DNA of 64,000 bases from Pseudofabraea citricarpa (lineage: Eukaryota > Ascomycota > Leotiomycetes > Helotiales > Dermateaceae), in contig JAPWGK010000020.1 in NCBI GenBank assembly GCA_029641185.1, positions 620,001 to 684,000 on the forward strand, in the 5' to 3' direction. The position numbers and the translations under genes are program-made. Under the pieces are notes generated by a model. The model saw only the letters and a program-made list of their open reading frames with translations, was not told where the DNA came from and did no database searches. How positions within the stretch are numbered: the first letter of the stretch is position 1; every line of letters begins with the position of its first letter. Below are positions 23,777 through 35,690 of this stretch, piece after piece.

Positions 23777-24518
23777 CGAGGGCGCCATGGCAGAAGGTGC
23801 TGGGCAGCTTGTGCGATAGCATGTTTTCTTTATTAATGTTTGAAGAGCCCACTTTGTTTTTAGGCGACGAGGGAAGGATAGAAAGAAGCGATTCACGACT
23901 GGCTCTGGGAACACTTGCGCAAGCAAATTTGGGAGGTTGTCTGTCTAGGGGTCACAGGGGTCGCATGGAGAGCTACTCCAAACCTACTATATTGTAATAC
24001 TGCACGCTCTGCGCGTTTTGCCATAGATATACATGACTATGGCTCCACGAAGACCTTTTGCAAATAGATACACGTAAATGTTCATAAGCGATATCATCTT
24101 CATCACAGCTCAGGATCAATACGGAAGTGGCTGTTTGTTTACGTTTTGAAGATCATGATGTCAAGCACCTCAAATTTTTTCTATGAACTAGTAACATTCC
24201 TTGTATTAGTGCTACACTACAGAGCTTCTGTGTAATTGTTGGTGGTCGGACTGAACGGTATGGTCAGCTGCCATCCTTACCGAGCTACCCCGAGCCCCCA
24301 TTGATGACTCGTTTCGGAACAACAAAGGGCCTTATCGGAGGTCATTCGTGATCCACGCCGCCTCTTCTGGCATGACCTATTTACGTACCTTACAGCTACG
24401 ACTTCAGTCTGTAGTACTGGTCCATCATTAAGTCACCAAATCCCAGAATACATATACTGCTGCAGCAAACATCTGGACTCGCGCTGGCAGCAGTTAACGA
24501 CCACCTCGCTATCTCAAG
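23777..24518. other. Intergenic region with DUF2434-gene 3' end and transporter promoter
   Basis: An AT-rich 3' UTR-like stretch at about 24000-24200 is followed by the promoter of the transporter gene. I see no gene. Confidence 0.6.
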
Positions 24519-25954
24519 ATGGCCGTCAAGGCGCTCATCCCGTTCTTGGTTGCCATGATGCTGCTCACCGGTGTCTGCAACACGCTTCTCACCAAGTACC
24601 AAGTGAGTCTTTCTTGCTGCTGTATTGATTCTTCAGTCTGTATCTACATATACTAACAGAGGCGGTGGGACAGGATAACCAATGCGTCCGGGATTGCGAT
24701 GACCCCAACCCCAAGAAGCGCGAGATGTTCGAGCAACCGGTTCTACAGACGGCACAGATGTTTATTGGAGAGATGGGCTGCTGGTTAGTTGTGGGCGCGG
24801 CTGCTCTGGTCCGCCGATACAATGCCCGCGGATCAGCTCCTCAGAATGGCGGGTACGAAGCTGTTAATACGTTGGACGATGGGGATGGTACCGCGGACGA
24901 TACGGACAGCATCCGTTCTCACACTCCTCTCAACCCTGTAGTGAAGACTCTCGTGCCAAATGACGAGGGACGGGCCCCGCTGAAGGGGTGGAGGGTCATC
25001 CTGCTCTCTCTGCCTGCTATCTGCGATATCTGCGGCACGACGCTTATGAATGTCGGCTTGCTGTTCGTTGTGCCATCCATCTACCAGATGACGCGCGGTG
25101 CGCTGGTTTTATTTGTCGGGCTCTTCAGTGTCATCTTCCTCAAGAGGAAACTGCATCTCTTTCAATGGTTTGCCTTGGTTACGGTCGTCCTGGGTGTTGG
25201 GATCGTCGGACTCGCGGGTGCTATCTACAAAGACCACAAGGCGGCTCCCGCAGCCGCATTACTGGTGCGCGAGGCTGCACAGGTCGTTGCAAGAACGGCC
25301 CGCACGCCAGAAGCTCTTCGCACCATCATTGGGATTCTGCTCATCGCAGGAGCTCAGATCTTCACGGCTTCTCAGTTTGTTCTTGAGGAATCTATCATGG
25401 AGAAGTACTCGCTCGAGCCGCTCCGCGTCGTCGGCTGGGAAGGCATCTTTGGCTTCTCTGTTACCTTGTTGGGCATGCTGGTCCTGCATCTTGCTATTGG
25501 CCGCACGGATGCTGGACGATATGGATACTTTGACTTGGTGGAAGGCTGGCGGGAGATCACTCACTACAAGGCTATTGGCTGGTCCAGTCTGGCTATTATG
25601 ATCAGCATTGGGTAAGTTTTCTCTTTCTGTCTCTTGGAACAAGGACCCGTTTTGGGACGACGGAGATGCATCGTGGCTAATTGCAACAGGGGATTTAACT
25701 TCTTCGGTCTGTCCGTCACACGGACGGTAAGTGCCACGTCCCGGTCGACGATCGATACATGCCGCACGCTCTTTATCTGGATTGCGTCGCTGTTCCTCGG
25801 ATGGGAGACGTTCAAGTGGTTGCAGGTGCTTGGCTTTGGCTTACTGGTCTACGGGACCTTCCTCTTTAACGGGATTGTTCAGCCGCCCTTGAAGAGGTGC
25901 GTCGTTCGACACGTGGACGAGCTTCTACCCGAGGAGCCTATCGAGCATGCTTAA
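24519..25954 (+). CDS. SLC35F6-like drug/metabolite-superfamily membrane transporter
   Basis: Exons 24519-24602, 24674-25611 and 25690-25954 give 428 aa. The ATG at 24519 opens a first membrane helix with LLTGVCNTLLTKYQ, a family hallmark; the second exon continues with DNQC. About ten helices follow, including the conserved LPAICDICGTTLMNVGLLFV and MTRGALVLFVGLFSVIFLKR. A cytosolic, acidic, Ser/Thr-rich loop of about 65 residues lies between the second and third helices. The C-terminal part has NFFGLSVTRTVSATSRSTI and a final helix with GFGLLVYGTFLFNG. Relatives are EamA-type transporters; the animal member SLC35F6 is lysosomal. The substrate is not known and cannot be read from the sequence. 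Confidence 0.9.
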
Positions 25955-26555
25955 GGTAGATGATGACGGAGGGTCTGCGCACGCACGCGCATGCGAGACT
26001 AAGCTACATACTAGAACAGAACCGTTACACCGTGTATACAGTAGCAAGACGAGAAGGGAGAGGGAAGAGGGAAGAGGGAAACGGAGAGGCGTTAGGCAGC
26101 CAGCATTCAACTGGGACCACGGGTATACATTTTTATTGATAATTAAATCAGGTGGTTTTTTTTTTTTGGTCTATTATTTTTAGTCGTTGGTGTTTTTTCC
26201 GCCCCGAGTTATGCTGTCAGCAGCCGGTAAGGCAGGTATGAATGGTCGACACAGCACAGCCTATTCTCTGCTGCTGCTCCTTTTCTCGTATCGTATCGTG
26301 TTTACGGTTATCCGTCCGGGGTTTCTGACCTGCCCTACATACCTACCCGACTACCTGAGCTACATAGCCACCTATCCAGCAATCAAGCAAGCAAGCGGGG
26401 CTCAACGGTTTCTTCTTTTTTGCTTCACTTTGTTCTCTCTCTCTCTCTCTCTTCCATTTCTTCCATCTCTCATCTCGCCTCATCCATTTCCTCGGCCTTT
26501 CCTCATCCTCGCATGGCCTGGCCTCGCCTCGCCTCGCCTCTATGGCGCAGGAGTC

Positions 26556-26587
26556 AGGACAGGACAGGACAGGACAGGACAGGACAG
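26556..26587. repeat. AGGAC pentamer tandem repeat, copy 1
   Basis: About six perfect AGGAC units in the plus orientation, followed by a short GGGTC repeat. Confidence 0.9.
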
Positions 26588-26781
26588 GGTCGGGGTCGGG
26601 CCCACTTCCCCTCACGTGCGGCTGCGGCCCTTTCTTCTTCTTCTTCTTCTTCTTCCCCTTCCCCTTCTCCTCACCCCATCTCTTGGCTACGCTGCGCTAC
26701 GGTAGGTTTGCGGCTTGTGCGTTTTGTGCGTTTTGTGCTCGGAGCGATGAGCGATGAGCGACGAGAGGCCAGACCTAGACT

Positions 26782-26820
26782 TTGGACCTTGGACCTTGGA
26801 CCTTGGACCTTGGATCTTGG
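26782..26820. repeat. TTGGACC heptamer tandem repeat
   Basis: Four perfect TTGGACC copies, followed by one diverged copy. Confidence 0.85.
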
Positions 26821-27103
26821 AGCTTAGAGCTTACCGTAGAGCTAGGCGTGTTTGGGGTTTTGGGGGGCTTTGGGGGGGGGTTGATGGGTTTGATGGGCAT
26901 GGGATAGGTCAGAGGATAGAGGATAGAGCCGCAAGTTATGAGGGTGTGAGTGAGTGTGAGTGGAGGGAGAGGGAAGGGGGGTGGTGGTTGTACAGAAGGA
27001 TTCGGGAGGGAGCGAGGGAGGGGGCTGCAGCTGTGTTGGATTGTATGGATGGATGTATCTTTCTCTATATCGTAATCGTGCCTTTTCTCTTTCTATTTTT
27101 TTT

Positions 27104-27147
27104 TCTTTTCTTCTTTCTTTTCTTTTCTTTTCTTTTCTTTTCTTTTA
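27104..27147. repeat. TTTTC pentamer repeat
   Basis: A run of TTTTC units that turns into a short GA tract and then a GT tract. It is a plain microsatellite. Confidence 0.85.
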
Positions 27148-27348
27148 AAGAGAGAGAGAGTGTGTGTGTGCCCCTGATCATGATGGCATTGGTTCGTCGT
27201 CGGAGTACCTACTGTAGTGAGGTGAGGTGGTGAGGTGGGAGTCGGCATGTCATGTCATGCCAATCGGTCAGTCAGTCAGCAGGCAGTACTACCTTTTATG
27301 ATGGGCTACTGTACTGTATGGTATGCATGGCACGGCGCACGCATATCG

Positions 27349-27376
27349 CAGGACAGGACAGGACAGGACAGGACAG
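27349..27376. repeat. AGGAC pentamer tandem repeat, copy 2
   Basis: Five to six AGGAC units in the same orientation as those at 26556-26587. Confidence 0.9.
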
Positions 27377-28046
27377 GCTCTGTGTATGGTCGGCAAATGA
27401 GGCTCATGCTCGTGCTCGTGCCCCCGCCCCGCCTCATCAATCACACCTCTTCTTCCTCCGCCGCCGCCGTCGCCACGATTACGGCCACGAGTACGGCCAC
27501 GGCTAGGCTTAGCGGCTTACGAGGGAGGTTGACGGGTGACGGGTGATGGGTGATGGGTGATGGGTGTTGTGGATAAAATGAAAGAGGAGAGAGGAGAGGA
27601 GAGGAGAGAGGAGAGGAAAAGAAGTGGAGGAAAGGTAGTAAGTGAGTGAGTTAAGTGAGTGAGTGAATAAGTGAGTAAGTGAACTGATATTACCTCAACT
27701 CGTGTTACTTTACTTACTCTTACTCGTGCTTGTGGTTATCGGTTTGGGAGATGGAGAGAGAGAAAGAGAAAGAGAAAAGGACAGATGGGTAAACACAGAG
27801 AGTGCCGTCAGTGGCTATGTATTCTTTTATAATTGTTGCGCCCGGTGCGGCTCTGGCTCTGGCTCTGATCCTCTTAATTTGGCGAGGGGTGGTGGTACTG
27901 GAGAGTGTGGTGTGGGTTGCCGATGGTGGTGGCTCAACTCAACTTTTATCTTGTTCTGCTCTGCTCTGCTCTGCTTTTACACGGCTGCATGCTGCTGGAT
28001 CACTCGTAAAGACTAATAGTAAAAGTATGCAATTCGCGGCTGTGTT

Positions 28047-28086
28047 CTGTCCTGTCCTGTCCTGTCCTGTCCTGTCCTGTCCTGCC
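28047..28086. repeat. GTCCT pentamer tandem repeat (inverted AGGAC)
   Basis: Eight GTCCT units, the reverse complement of the AGGAC arrays at 26.56 and 27.35 kb, so the arrays could pair as long inverted repeats. Confidence 0.9.
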
Positions 28087-29164
28087 TGCGCCCACTCATC
28101 GTCAAAACAACTCTCTCTCACTCGCTCGCCAACCAGAGCGCAGCAGAGCACAGCACAGCTCACCTCCCTCAAACCCTCAAATCACCTTTCACCCTCAAAT
28201 CACCCTCGACCCTCTTTCCGTTTCCCTCCCCTCCAACCCTCCAACCCTTCCACCCTTCCAGCCCACCAATGCGCAATGCGGCTGGAAATGGCCTCCGTCG
28301 CTCCCCCGCATCCACATCCACATCCACATCCTCCAAGGACCAATCGAGAAAGCTTTCCTCGAACAGCTACCACAACCACCACCACCTCTGCCACCTCGAC
28401 CACCTCGACCACCACTCACACCGAGACTAGATCAGTCTGCGCTGTATCCAATCCGCATCTCAGATCCCCCTGGTCCAGATCCCTCCTATGACAGTCTTCG
28501 CCGCTCTTTCACTTGCACCCTCTTTCGCTCGTCGCCGCCGCTGACCCTCACTGAATCACTCACTCAACTCACTCACCACTCACTCACCATTTACTACTAT
28601 CACTGCTCTCACCCTCTCGCCCTCACCCTCGCCCTCGCCCTCTCGCTCCTCGATTCCTGCTCACCTTGCTCACCCACTCACCCACTCACCCGCTACCCTA
28701 CCTCACCTCACCTCACCTCACCTCACCTACCTACCCCTCTGCGTGTAGTGAGTCCTGCTGCTAACCTCGACACCTCTCGTCCGACCACCTGATCGCCGTC
28801 CTCGTCGCATTCTCACTTACTGCTCCTCTGCTGTCGCACACTGGCAACCCGTCGCAGCGCATCAATTACAGCGCATCTCTTCGCGGCTGGAGTCTTGACC
28901 CAGCCTCTGCATGAGCGTGCGGCGTTACTCTTCTCTGAAGCTCTCCCGCCCGGCTGATATGCTTTGATTACCGCCCCATCCACCTCTGAAATAATTGGGC
29001 GTGCGACCGAGGCCACCAGCAGAAGCAGCAGCAGCAGCAACAGTGAGGAAGCAAAGCAAACGCGAAAAAACCAAAAAAAAAAAATCCGACCGGCAGAGAA
29101 GAGGCAGTGGGCAGGTAAAGCAGCGCAAAATTGCTACACCGCGTGGGACCCGTTGCACACTCCG

Positions 29165-29188
29165 ATGGATTGGATGCTTTTAACATGA
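29165..29188 (+). promoter_or_regulatory. Seven-codon uORF overlapping the main start by ATGA
   Basis: ATG at 29165 opens a frame of seven codons (MDWMLLT). Its TGA (29186-29188) overlaps the ATG of the C2H2 gene (29185-29187) in the four-base arrangement ATGA. This layout is the classic termination-reinitiation geometry and would make translation of the regulator depend on uORF translation. That the mRNA includes this position is assumed. Confidence 0.5.
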
Positions 29189-30824
29189 CGACTGTCGAGA
29201 ACCCATCTCATGCTCCACCGCCTCCGCCGCCAGCTGAAGACAACCACAGCGTGTACGATTCGGACGATGGATATTTGCGCGACAGCCCTCTACTAAAACC
29301 GATGCGACCCAACCTCGAGCCCTCGCCGAGCCCCCCTCCGGCCGTACCTCTCCAGCATTCGAGTCCCGATTCGAGTCCCGGGCACAAAACCTCCAAGATA
29401 CGGCCCAGTCAGGGTGATGCGGTGCTGGTCTCCTTCATGGATGGGGGGAAACACCCAGAGATTGCATTCGGGGCGGGCAACGAGCCTCTAGCTTCTGACG
29501 ATGAATCGCCTCCAAGCTCCGTCAAGGGTGTGGTCGAGGTGGACGTGACCATCAACAAGGAGAAGAACGGCTCGGGTCCTGCCAACTTGGACGATCTCAC
29601 AACTCTGGCCGCCAATGCGCTGGCACATCCCGCAAGCAATGCGCAAGAGCACTCGACGACGGATGGCGCAAAGAGTGCAGACGCCAGAAGGGTCCCGGTG
29701 CCGATTCTGCCACCGCCAACACCTGAAAGAGATACGATGGAAGATGCTGCCAGACCACGGATCTCTTCAATAAGCACGAATTACCTTAACACTCTCGGCG
29801 GACGAGGGCCGACTTCACCAGAAAATGGTATCAAGTCTGAGTCTTCTCCGCCTTCTAGCGCAGGAGAATTGCCACCGATTCAAGTCCTGTCGCCGAAAGC
29901 TGGTCCCAATGGTACTGGTACGGTTCCGATTACCCTACCAACGCTCAGAGATCAGCTAGGAGATCTGAACCATCTGGGTGAGCCAACGCCCCCCGGAGAA
30001 TCAACATCCTTTGCGCAATCCCCTCAAATACGACATCCTAATCGCTTCTCGACCGCAGCATCTATCACTGGACAGGCCTCACCACCACCGCTATCGCCAA
30101 ATGATACTTTTCGTCGCGAGCTGCCATCTCCTGGTCGGGGGGTTGGTAGTGTTGTGAGCAGCTTCTATACCAGTCCCAACTACCGACGGCCCTCGCAGAC
30201 GGAAAATTCCACGTATGCAGCAGTCGACTACAGCAGTAGTAATACAGAAACCCCAAGCACAGATCAGTCAGGTTCGACTCCTGCGATGGTGGGGATTGAT
30301 CGCATGAGCATCGATGGTATCACGAATCCACAGATTGGGGGGTTCCAGTGTGTATATCCTGGTTGCACAGCAGCACCCTTTCAGACGCAGGTAAATAGCC
30401 AGAACCGGGTCTTTTGGATTGGTCACGTGAACTAACTCGATGCAGTATCTCTTAAACTCGCATGCCAACGTCCACTCCTCAAATAGACCGCATTATTGTC
30501 AAGTGAAGGGTTGCCCACGTAGCGAAGGTGGGAAAGGATTCAAGAGGAAAAACGAGATGATCAGACATGGTCTAGTGCACGACTCACCTGGTTACGTCTG
30601 TCCATTCTGTCCGGATCGAGAGCACAAATATCCTAGACCCGATAATCTCCAACGGTAAGAAATGTGAATCACTCTATTTCAGCATATACTAAGAAGACCC
30701 ATCTAGACACGTAAGGGTACATCACGTAGACAAAGATAAGGACGACCCTCAACTTCGAGAGGTTCTGGCACAAAGACCTGAAGGCCCAAGCAGAGGCAGG
30801 AGGCGGAGAGGAACAGCCACATAA
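29185..30824 (+). CDS. C2H2 zinc-finger transcription factor
   Basis: Exons 29185-30390, 30446-30654 and 30707-30824 give 510 aa. The first 385 residues are proline/serine-rich and disordered with many SP sites and acidic patches. The C-terminal zinc-finger block starts at FQCVYPGC with partner histidines in LLNSHANVH. A second finger, HYCQVKGC with KRKNEMIRHGLVH, follows. A third, YVCPFCPDREHKYPRPDNLQRHVRVHH, is split by the last intron. The protein ends in a basic tail (SRGRRRRG). The finger block is of a strongly conserved filamentous-fungal type, but I cannot attach a gene name. A nuclear DNA-binding regulator is expected. The frame extends upstream of 29185 without any ATG, so 29185 is the start. 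Confidence 0.88.
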
Positions 30825-32840
30825 CAGTGCCTCGTCCCCACCGCCACCCTGATTCGTGGCGTGGCGTGGCGTACACGAGTGGCGAGTGAGCGATTTTTCA
30901 TGCTTAAATGACCCTTTTATATCTGAAATGACGGGGATGATGTGATGTAGCCAGCAAAGTTTGATGGATGGATGGCGGGGATATCTGACGGCGTTGTAAA
31001 TGAGTCTGGTGTTTTTTATGTTTGGGAAAGGCCAGGCCAGGCAAGGAAGGGAAGGGAGGTGCTCTCTGGTGACGGTGACCTTGCTGAGTTGACAGGCCTC
31101 TTTTTTTTTTTTTTTTTTGCTTCTTCTGGTCAACGGGGGATACGATATGATGAATGATCTGACGTGATCTGATGGGGTTCAAAGCGACCCCGTTTGTTAT
31201 TGTGGGAGTTTTTGGAGCATGATATATACCACCAAATGAGCTTGGCTTTTGGCTTCCGTCGCATATTTTTTTTTCTTTTTCTTTTTCTCCTTCTCTTGTC
31301 TAAGCTGCTTGCTCCCGAGGGACTGTCGTTTACTACACATTTTTTTTTCTTTCTCTTTTTTTTTTCTTTTCTTTTTGAAAAGATGGATGGATGGATGGAT
31401 GGTTGGATGGATGTTGGCCGTACCTACTTGCACCTCCCTCCCTCTCCCTCCCTCTCTGCCTCTCTGCCTTGCCTTTTACTCTCTACCTTAGGTACCTAGG
31501 CTAGGTACACTCTACACTCTACACTCTACACTCTACATTTTACCTTTACCTTTACATAGCTCTGGTTCATTCATGTCTATACTATACTATACTATACTAT
31601 ACTACCTACGTACTTACTTACTTAACTTCGTACTTGATAGAGAGAGGTTTTGTCTTGATTTGATTTCATCTGATTTCATCTGATTTGGTGTGGTAAGGTG
31701 TGATTTTATCGTTTTGCCTTGACTTAACTTGACTTGCCTTGACTGAAGTTTACACAGTTGTATAGTATCGAGTCGAGTCGAGAGACTGGTGATGTTAAGG
31801 AAGAAGAAGGCGATAAAGAAGAAGAATCACGTCAGGCAACGTTAACGTTAACGTTAAGAATAGCTGGAGACCCTTACTACTACTACTACCCTTACTACTA
31901 CTAAGAAGATAGATACATAGATGGCCTTTCCTACAACGTATATCCAGGATATTTATTCAAGTCTTCCGTCCTGGTTTTTGGTCCCGGTCCTGGTTTGCCT
32001 TTGCCTTTTGCCTTTGGTTCTTGCCGTGTTTCGATTCGCTCGGTTTGATGTGGCTTGATTCGATTCGATTCGATTTGATCTGATCTGACTTAACTTGACT
32101 TGTCTTGACTTGACATGGCTGGATCCGCTGGGTTTGATTTGTTGATTCGTTGATTCGTTGATGAGTCGCATGAAGAGTCATGATATAAACTAGGTGCTTG
32201 GGTAGAGTAGGTACCTACCTGCATAATTTTATCGTCGTGTCTATGAACTACCTATCTAAGTATCTTATTCAAGCATGGCCTTTCGTCTTTTCTTCCTACC
32301 TTTTTCTTCCCCTTTTTTCCCCTTTTTTTTTCCTTTCTTTTTTTGCTTCTTGTATGTGTATACTCTTTCGCCTTTCTTATCTTGGGCCTTGCTTGGGTTT
32401 GGGTTTTGCTTCCTTTCCCTTGCTGCTGCTGCTTCTGCTTCTTCTTCTTCTTCTTCTTCTTCTTCTTCTTCTTCTTCTTCTTCTTCTTTTGACTTCTCTC
32501 TTGTACTTACCTTACCTTACCCACGTAGGTAGGTATAGCATGTGCATACACCTAAGGTAGGGAAGTATGCATCGGTACATCAGACGCAAGTAGATAACCG
32601 ACCTACCCTGAACGGAGATCGATAGATAGCCACATGTCGCGAGTCAAACTATGTTTAGCGCAATCTAGTTTCTTCACTTATATTTACGTCTGTATTTTTC
32701 TTTTCTTTCCTTTTCGGCATTGATGCACCTCTACCTCTAACTCGACTGCTCGCGTTAATGGCCTTCCATTTCTAAGACTAGAGACTACTGCACGCACCCA
32801 CCCAGATAATAGGCACTGCCCGTCCAACCCACACACCCAC
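30825..32840. other. 2.0-kb convergent intergenic region, repeat-rich
   Basis: No gene seen. Between the 3' ends of the C2H2 gene and palB lie poly-T/TTTC tracts (31100, 31265-31375), a GATG run (31382-31410), ACTCT and ACTAT short repeats (31505-31605), GTTAAC tandem palindromes (about 31840-31857), GATTC units (about 32058-32075) and a TTC microsatellite. Confidence 0.6.
32438..32488. repeat. CTT/TTC trinucleotide microsatellite
   Basis: About 17 uninterrupted CTT units, preceded by a short TGC run. It is intergenic and likely length-polymorphic. Confidence 0.95.
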
Positions 32841-35690
32841 CTACCCTTCTCCCGTCCCCCACAGATCAACAAGGACCGGCACGTCGCTCAAGATCTCAAC
32901 CTCGACCTGATCAGACCCGTGGCGACCACCCAATCTCTCGACGACGATCCAGAGCCCGCCGGGATGGCTCATAGCGGGACTGACGTCAACGTCGGCCGTC
33001 CGAACACCCATGGGCGCATCGCTGAACTCGCCATTGCTCCCCGCCGACGTATTCAGCACCGTCTTGTTGGGGCCCTGGTTGCGCTCGAGTGAGAGCTTAA
33101 GCGACGGCCTCCATCTCGAGCCTGAGCCTGAGCCTGAGCCGCCCCCACTCGCACTCCCACTCGCACTCGCACTCCCGTTCCCTACGGGCCGAGCTACGAT
33201 TCGCAGGCGTGTCATGCGAGTCGTCGTGAGAGGTGCCAGCATCCGATCGATGCCTTCTGGGAAGATTAGCAAGGGTAGGCGGAGGCTCAGTCGGCCTGCC
33301 GTCTCGGCTAGTACGGGCCGTACTTCACACGCTGCCATGGATCCGACGCGCAGTGTGAACTTGCCCGTCTGACCGGCTTCGAAGGTCGAGCAGACGATCG
33401 TGTACTTGCCTGCGAGAACGTTGCGCAGCTCGGCTAGGGCGCACCCCCGGCGGTACTCGCCTGATCCGCCTACAATGTCTCGAGACGTCACGTCGGTTAC
33501 GCGTTCGCCCGATGCCCATACCATCTTTACCTGCACGGCGAGCTCCTTGTCGTCGGTTTCGAGGACGAGGACTACGTCGGTGCCGGAGGGCACGGTGATG
33601 CTAAATTGGGGGTTTAATGGGTACGTGGGCGCACTGGCGTTACCTCCTGCAGTGCGCGTGGTCCAGGCTCCGGTGTGTGTCGTGGAATGCGAGACTTTCT
33701 CTACAGCCGTGTCGACTACCACGGGAGATCGCGAGAAGAACGATAGTGTGAATGAGTATTTAGGGAGAGGTAGAGCGTGTTGAGCAACCACGACCGTATA
33801 CGATTTTGCTGGAGCCATCTCGAGCCTGGCTAAGGTCTGTGGAGAGTCCACAAAGGCACCACGGTGGAACGCGTCATCGCTTAGGTACACTCTCTGGCCG
33901 TTTGCTTCAAATACGTAGAGACTGATGAAGCCGAGTGCACCAGATGTATCTGCGAGCGTGTTCCGCGATTTATTCTTAGCTATGTCGTGCTCGCCAGTTG
34001 CAAAGTGCCGGCTGAGGAGGATCCATAAAGTTCCGCCTTCGGTCGATCGCACGGCATATTGGGGATTATGTGTAAACGAGCCTGGGTTGTTGATAGGTGG
34101 AAAGGTCCAAGAGAAGTGATGATCTTGTCGGTGTCGAAAGAGGCCTGGGTTCCAGTTGAGATATAAAGATTCGAAATTCTGGATGACATCGTCGAAAGTC
34201 ATCCAGAATGTGCCCGAGGGCGCCTCAGGCAGTTGTGGTAATGCTTCGCGGATATCGCTTGTCCAACTCTGGGACCCCATGTTATCTTGAATGGCAACGT
34301 TGATCGATTTCTTCCATACCATGCCATCACACCACGGGTTTTTGATAAGCAGTAAGTGCTGCGGCCCCAAGTCCTTCATATCCAAGATGGCGTAGTCATG
34401 CTCTCCAGCTAACCCCAATTCTCTCTCTTCCCTTCTCGATAGGCGGCCTGTTCCCAATGTGAGCATGACATCTCCGAATCCAAAAGACTTGGAAATGCGT
34501 TGCCATAATTGTTGCGGCTGTATATCATCGCTTTTCACATGTCTATGTCAGCATCGCCTTCCTCTCGGATACAGAGGGAATGCGTACCTCTGAAGAAACA
34601 CTTGTTCTGGAATCCAGCCCGTCAGAACCCATAAATCTGTACCCGAATTGCTTCCAGGGAAATCATAACCTCCCCTAACCTTTAAGTACGCCTTTTCTAT
34701 CAATGCAGGCCATAACAACTTTGGGTTACGACGGTCAACAACATGAAGGCTACGCGAGGTACTTGATGCCGGAAGACGATCGTCAATGACAACTTTTCGG
34801 TAGCATCCGTTGAAATGTAGGCGGAACATATACTTTCCATTTCTTGAGACCCGAGGCCGACGTTTGCTTCTGTCGTATGGATGGATTATAGACGCGAGAA
34901 GCTGTACTTAAACTTAGCAAGATGAAATTAATAACATGTCTAATAACTCACCTTGCCATGCCCTTTGGAAGCCCGTGATGTGCCCGCACACAGGCTGGCT
35001 ACTACTGAGCAATCTGTAGTGATGTCTTGCACAAGATCAATCTCGGCAGAAGCAATCATCAAGGCATCGTCTCCCTCTGTCACGCTGCTCGTCGCCGCTA
35101 GAGGATCGGACTCGTACGGTCGTCGCCATCCAGCAAATATTTCTCTCTGTGCCTCCGACAGCTTCAACTCGGTTGCATCTCTACGCACATCAGTGTCTGT
35201 TTCAAATAAGCAGCAAAGGATCTGAAACTGACGTGTAGATGGGCCCTTCATCGAAAAGAGCGTCTTCCGGGTCTCCTTTCCACGGAGGGAAGATGAAGCC
35301 ATGTAACTTGGATCCTTCGAGGAGGATGACTTCCTCTCGTCTTGTGATGGCTCTTTCTGAGGCAGGGCTTCTCAGAATTCCTGGCTTGCCAGGCAATACT
35401 GAGGCTGGAAGCGGAGGTGAAACCGGGACCCAGGTAGTTGATGACTTGATCACTTCTGCTTTCGAAAGCAGCGTCTTGCACTTACCACGAAGCCTTGCTC
35501 GCTCTTGGTCACTGCTTGCTAGCTTGGCAGCTTTCATATAGCATTCCGTGGCTAGTATAGCATTCCGGAGAGCCTCTTCTTTCGACACTGACCTATCGAT
35601 AGCTTGCTCCGCATCCTTTTAAGTGCCATGGCTGGTAAGCATAAGTCAGATGCAGCATAGCAGACACTCTACCTTTGCTTTGGCTTCCAT
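32841..35690 (-). CDS. palB: Calpain-like cysteine protease PalB/RIM13 (pH signalling)
   Basis: Minus-strand exons: 35690-35673, 35615-35233, 35180-34952, 34901-34588, 34542-32841; 881 aa, the normal size. The ATG at 35690 lies in an 18-bp first exon (MEAKAK). An N-terminal MIT-like helical region (about 1-75) is followed by the calpain protease core. The triad is present: Cys191 in TTDCSVVASL, His363 in GEHDYAILDM and Asn383 in IKNPW. Two C2-like calpain beta-sandwich domains fill about 420-881, with a Ser/Gly-rich insert (about 770-790). In the Pal/Rim pathway this protease is recruited by ESCRT-III (Vps32/Snf7) and PalA and cleaves PacC/Rim101 at alkaline pH. No other pal gene is adjacent. 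Confidence 0.95.

Larger units (their letters stand above)
25955..29164. other. 3.2-kb low-complexity intergenic and leader region
   Basis: No open frame with real coding character. It is full of simple repeats (several listed separately), G-rich plus-strand tracts at 26.85-27.05 kb, and a C/T/CA-rich stretch at 28.1-28.8 kb that is probably the promoter and long leader of the C2H2 gene. Confidence 0.6.

Noticed and set aside
27802..28491. 229-codon frame with apparent membrane helix
   Set aside because: Composition is driven by the GTCCT, CTCTG and CCA/CAC repeats, and there is no conserved segment.
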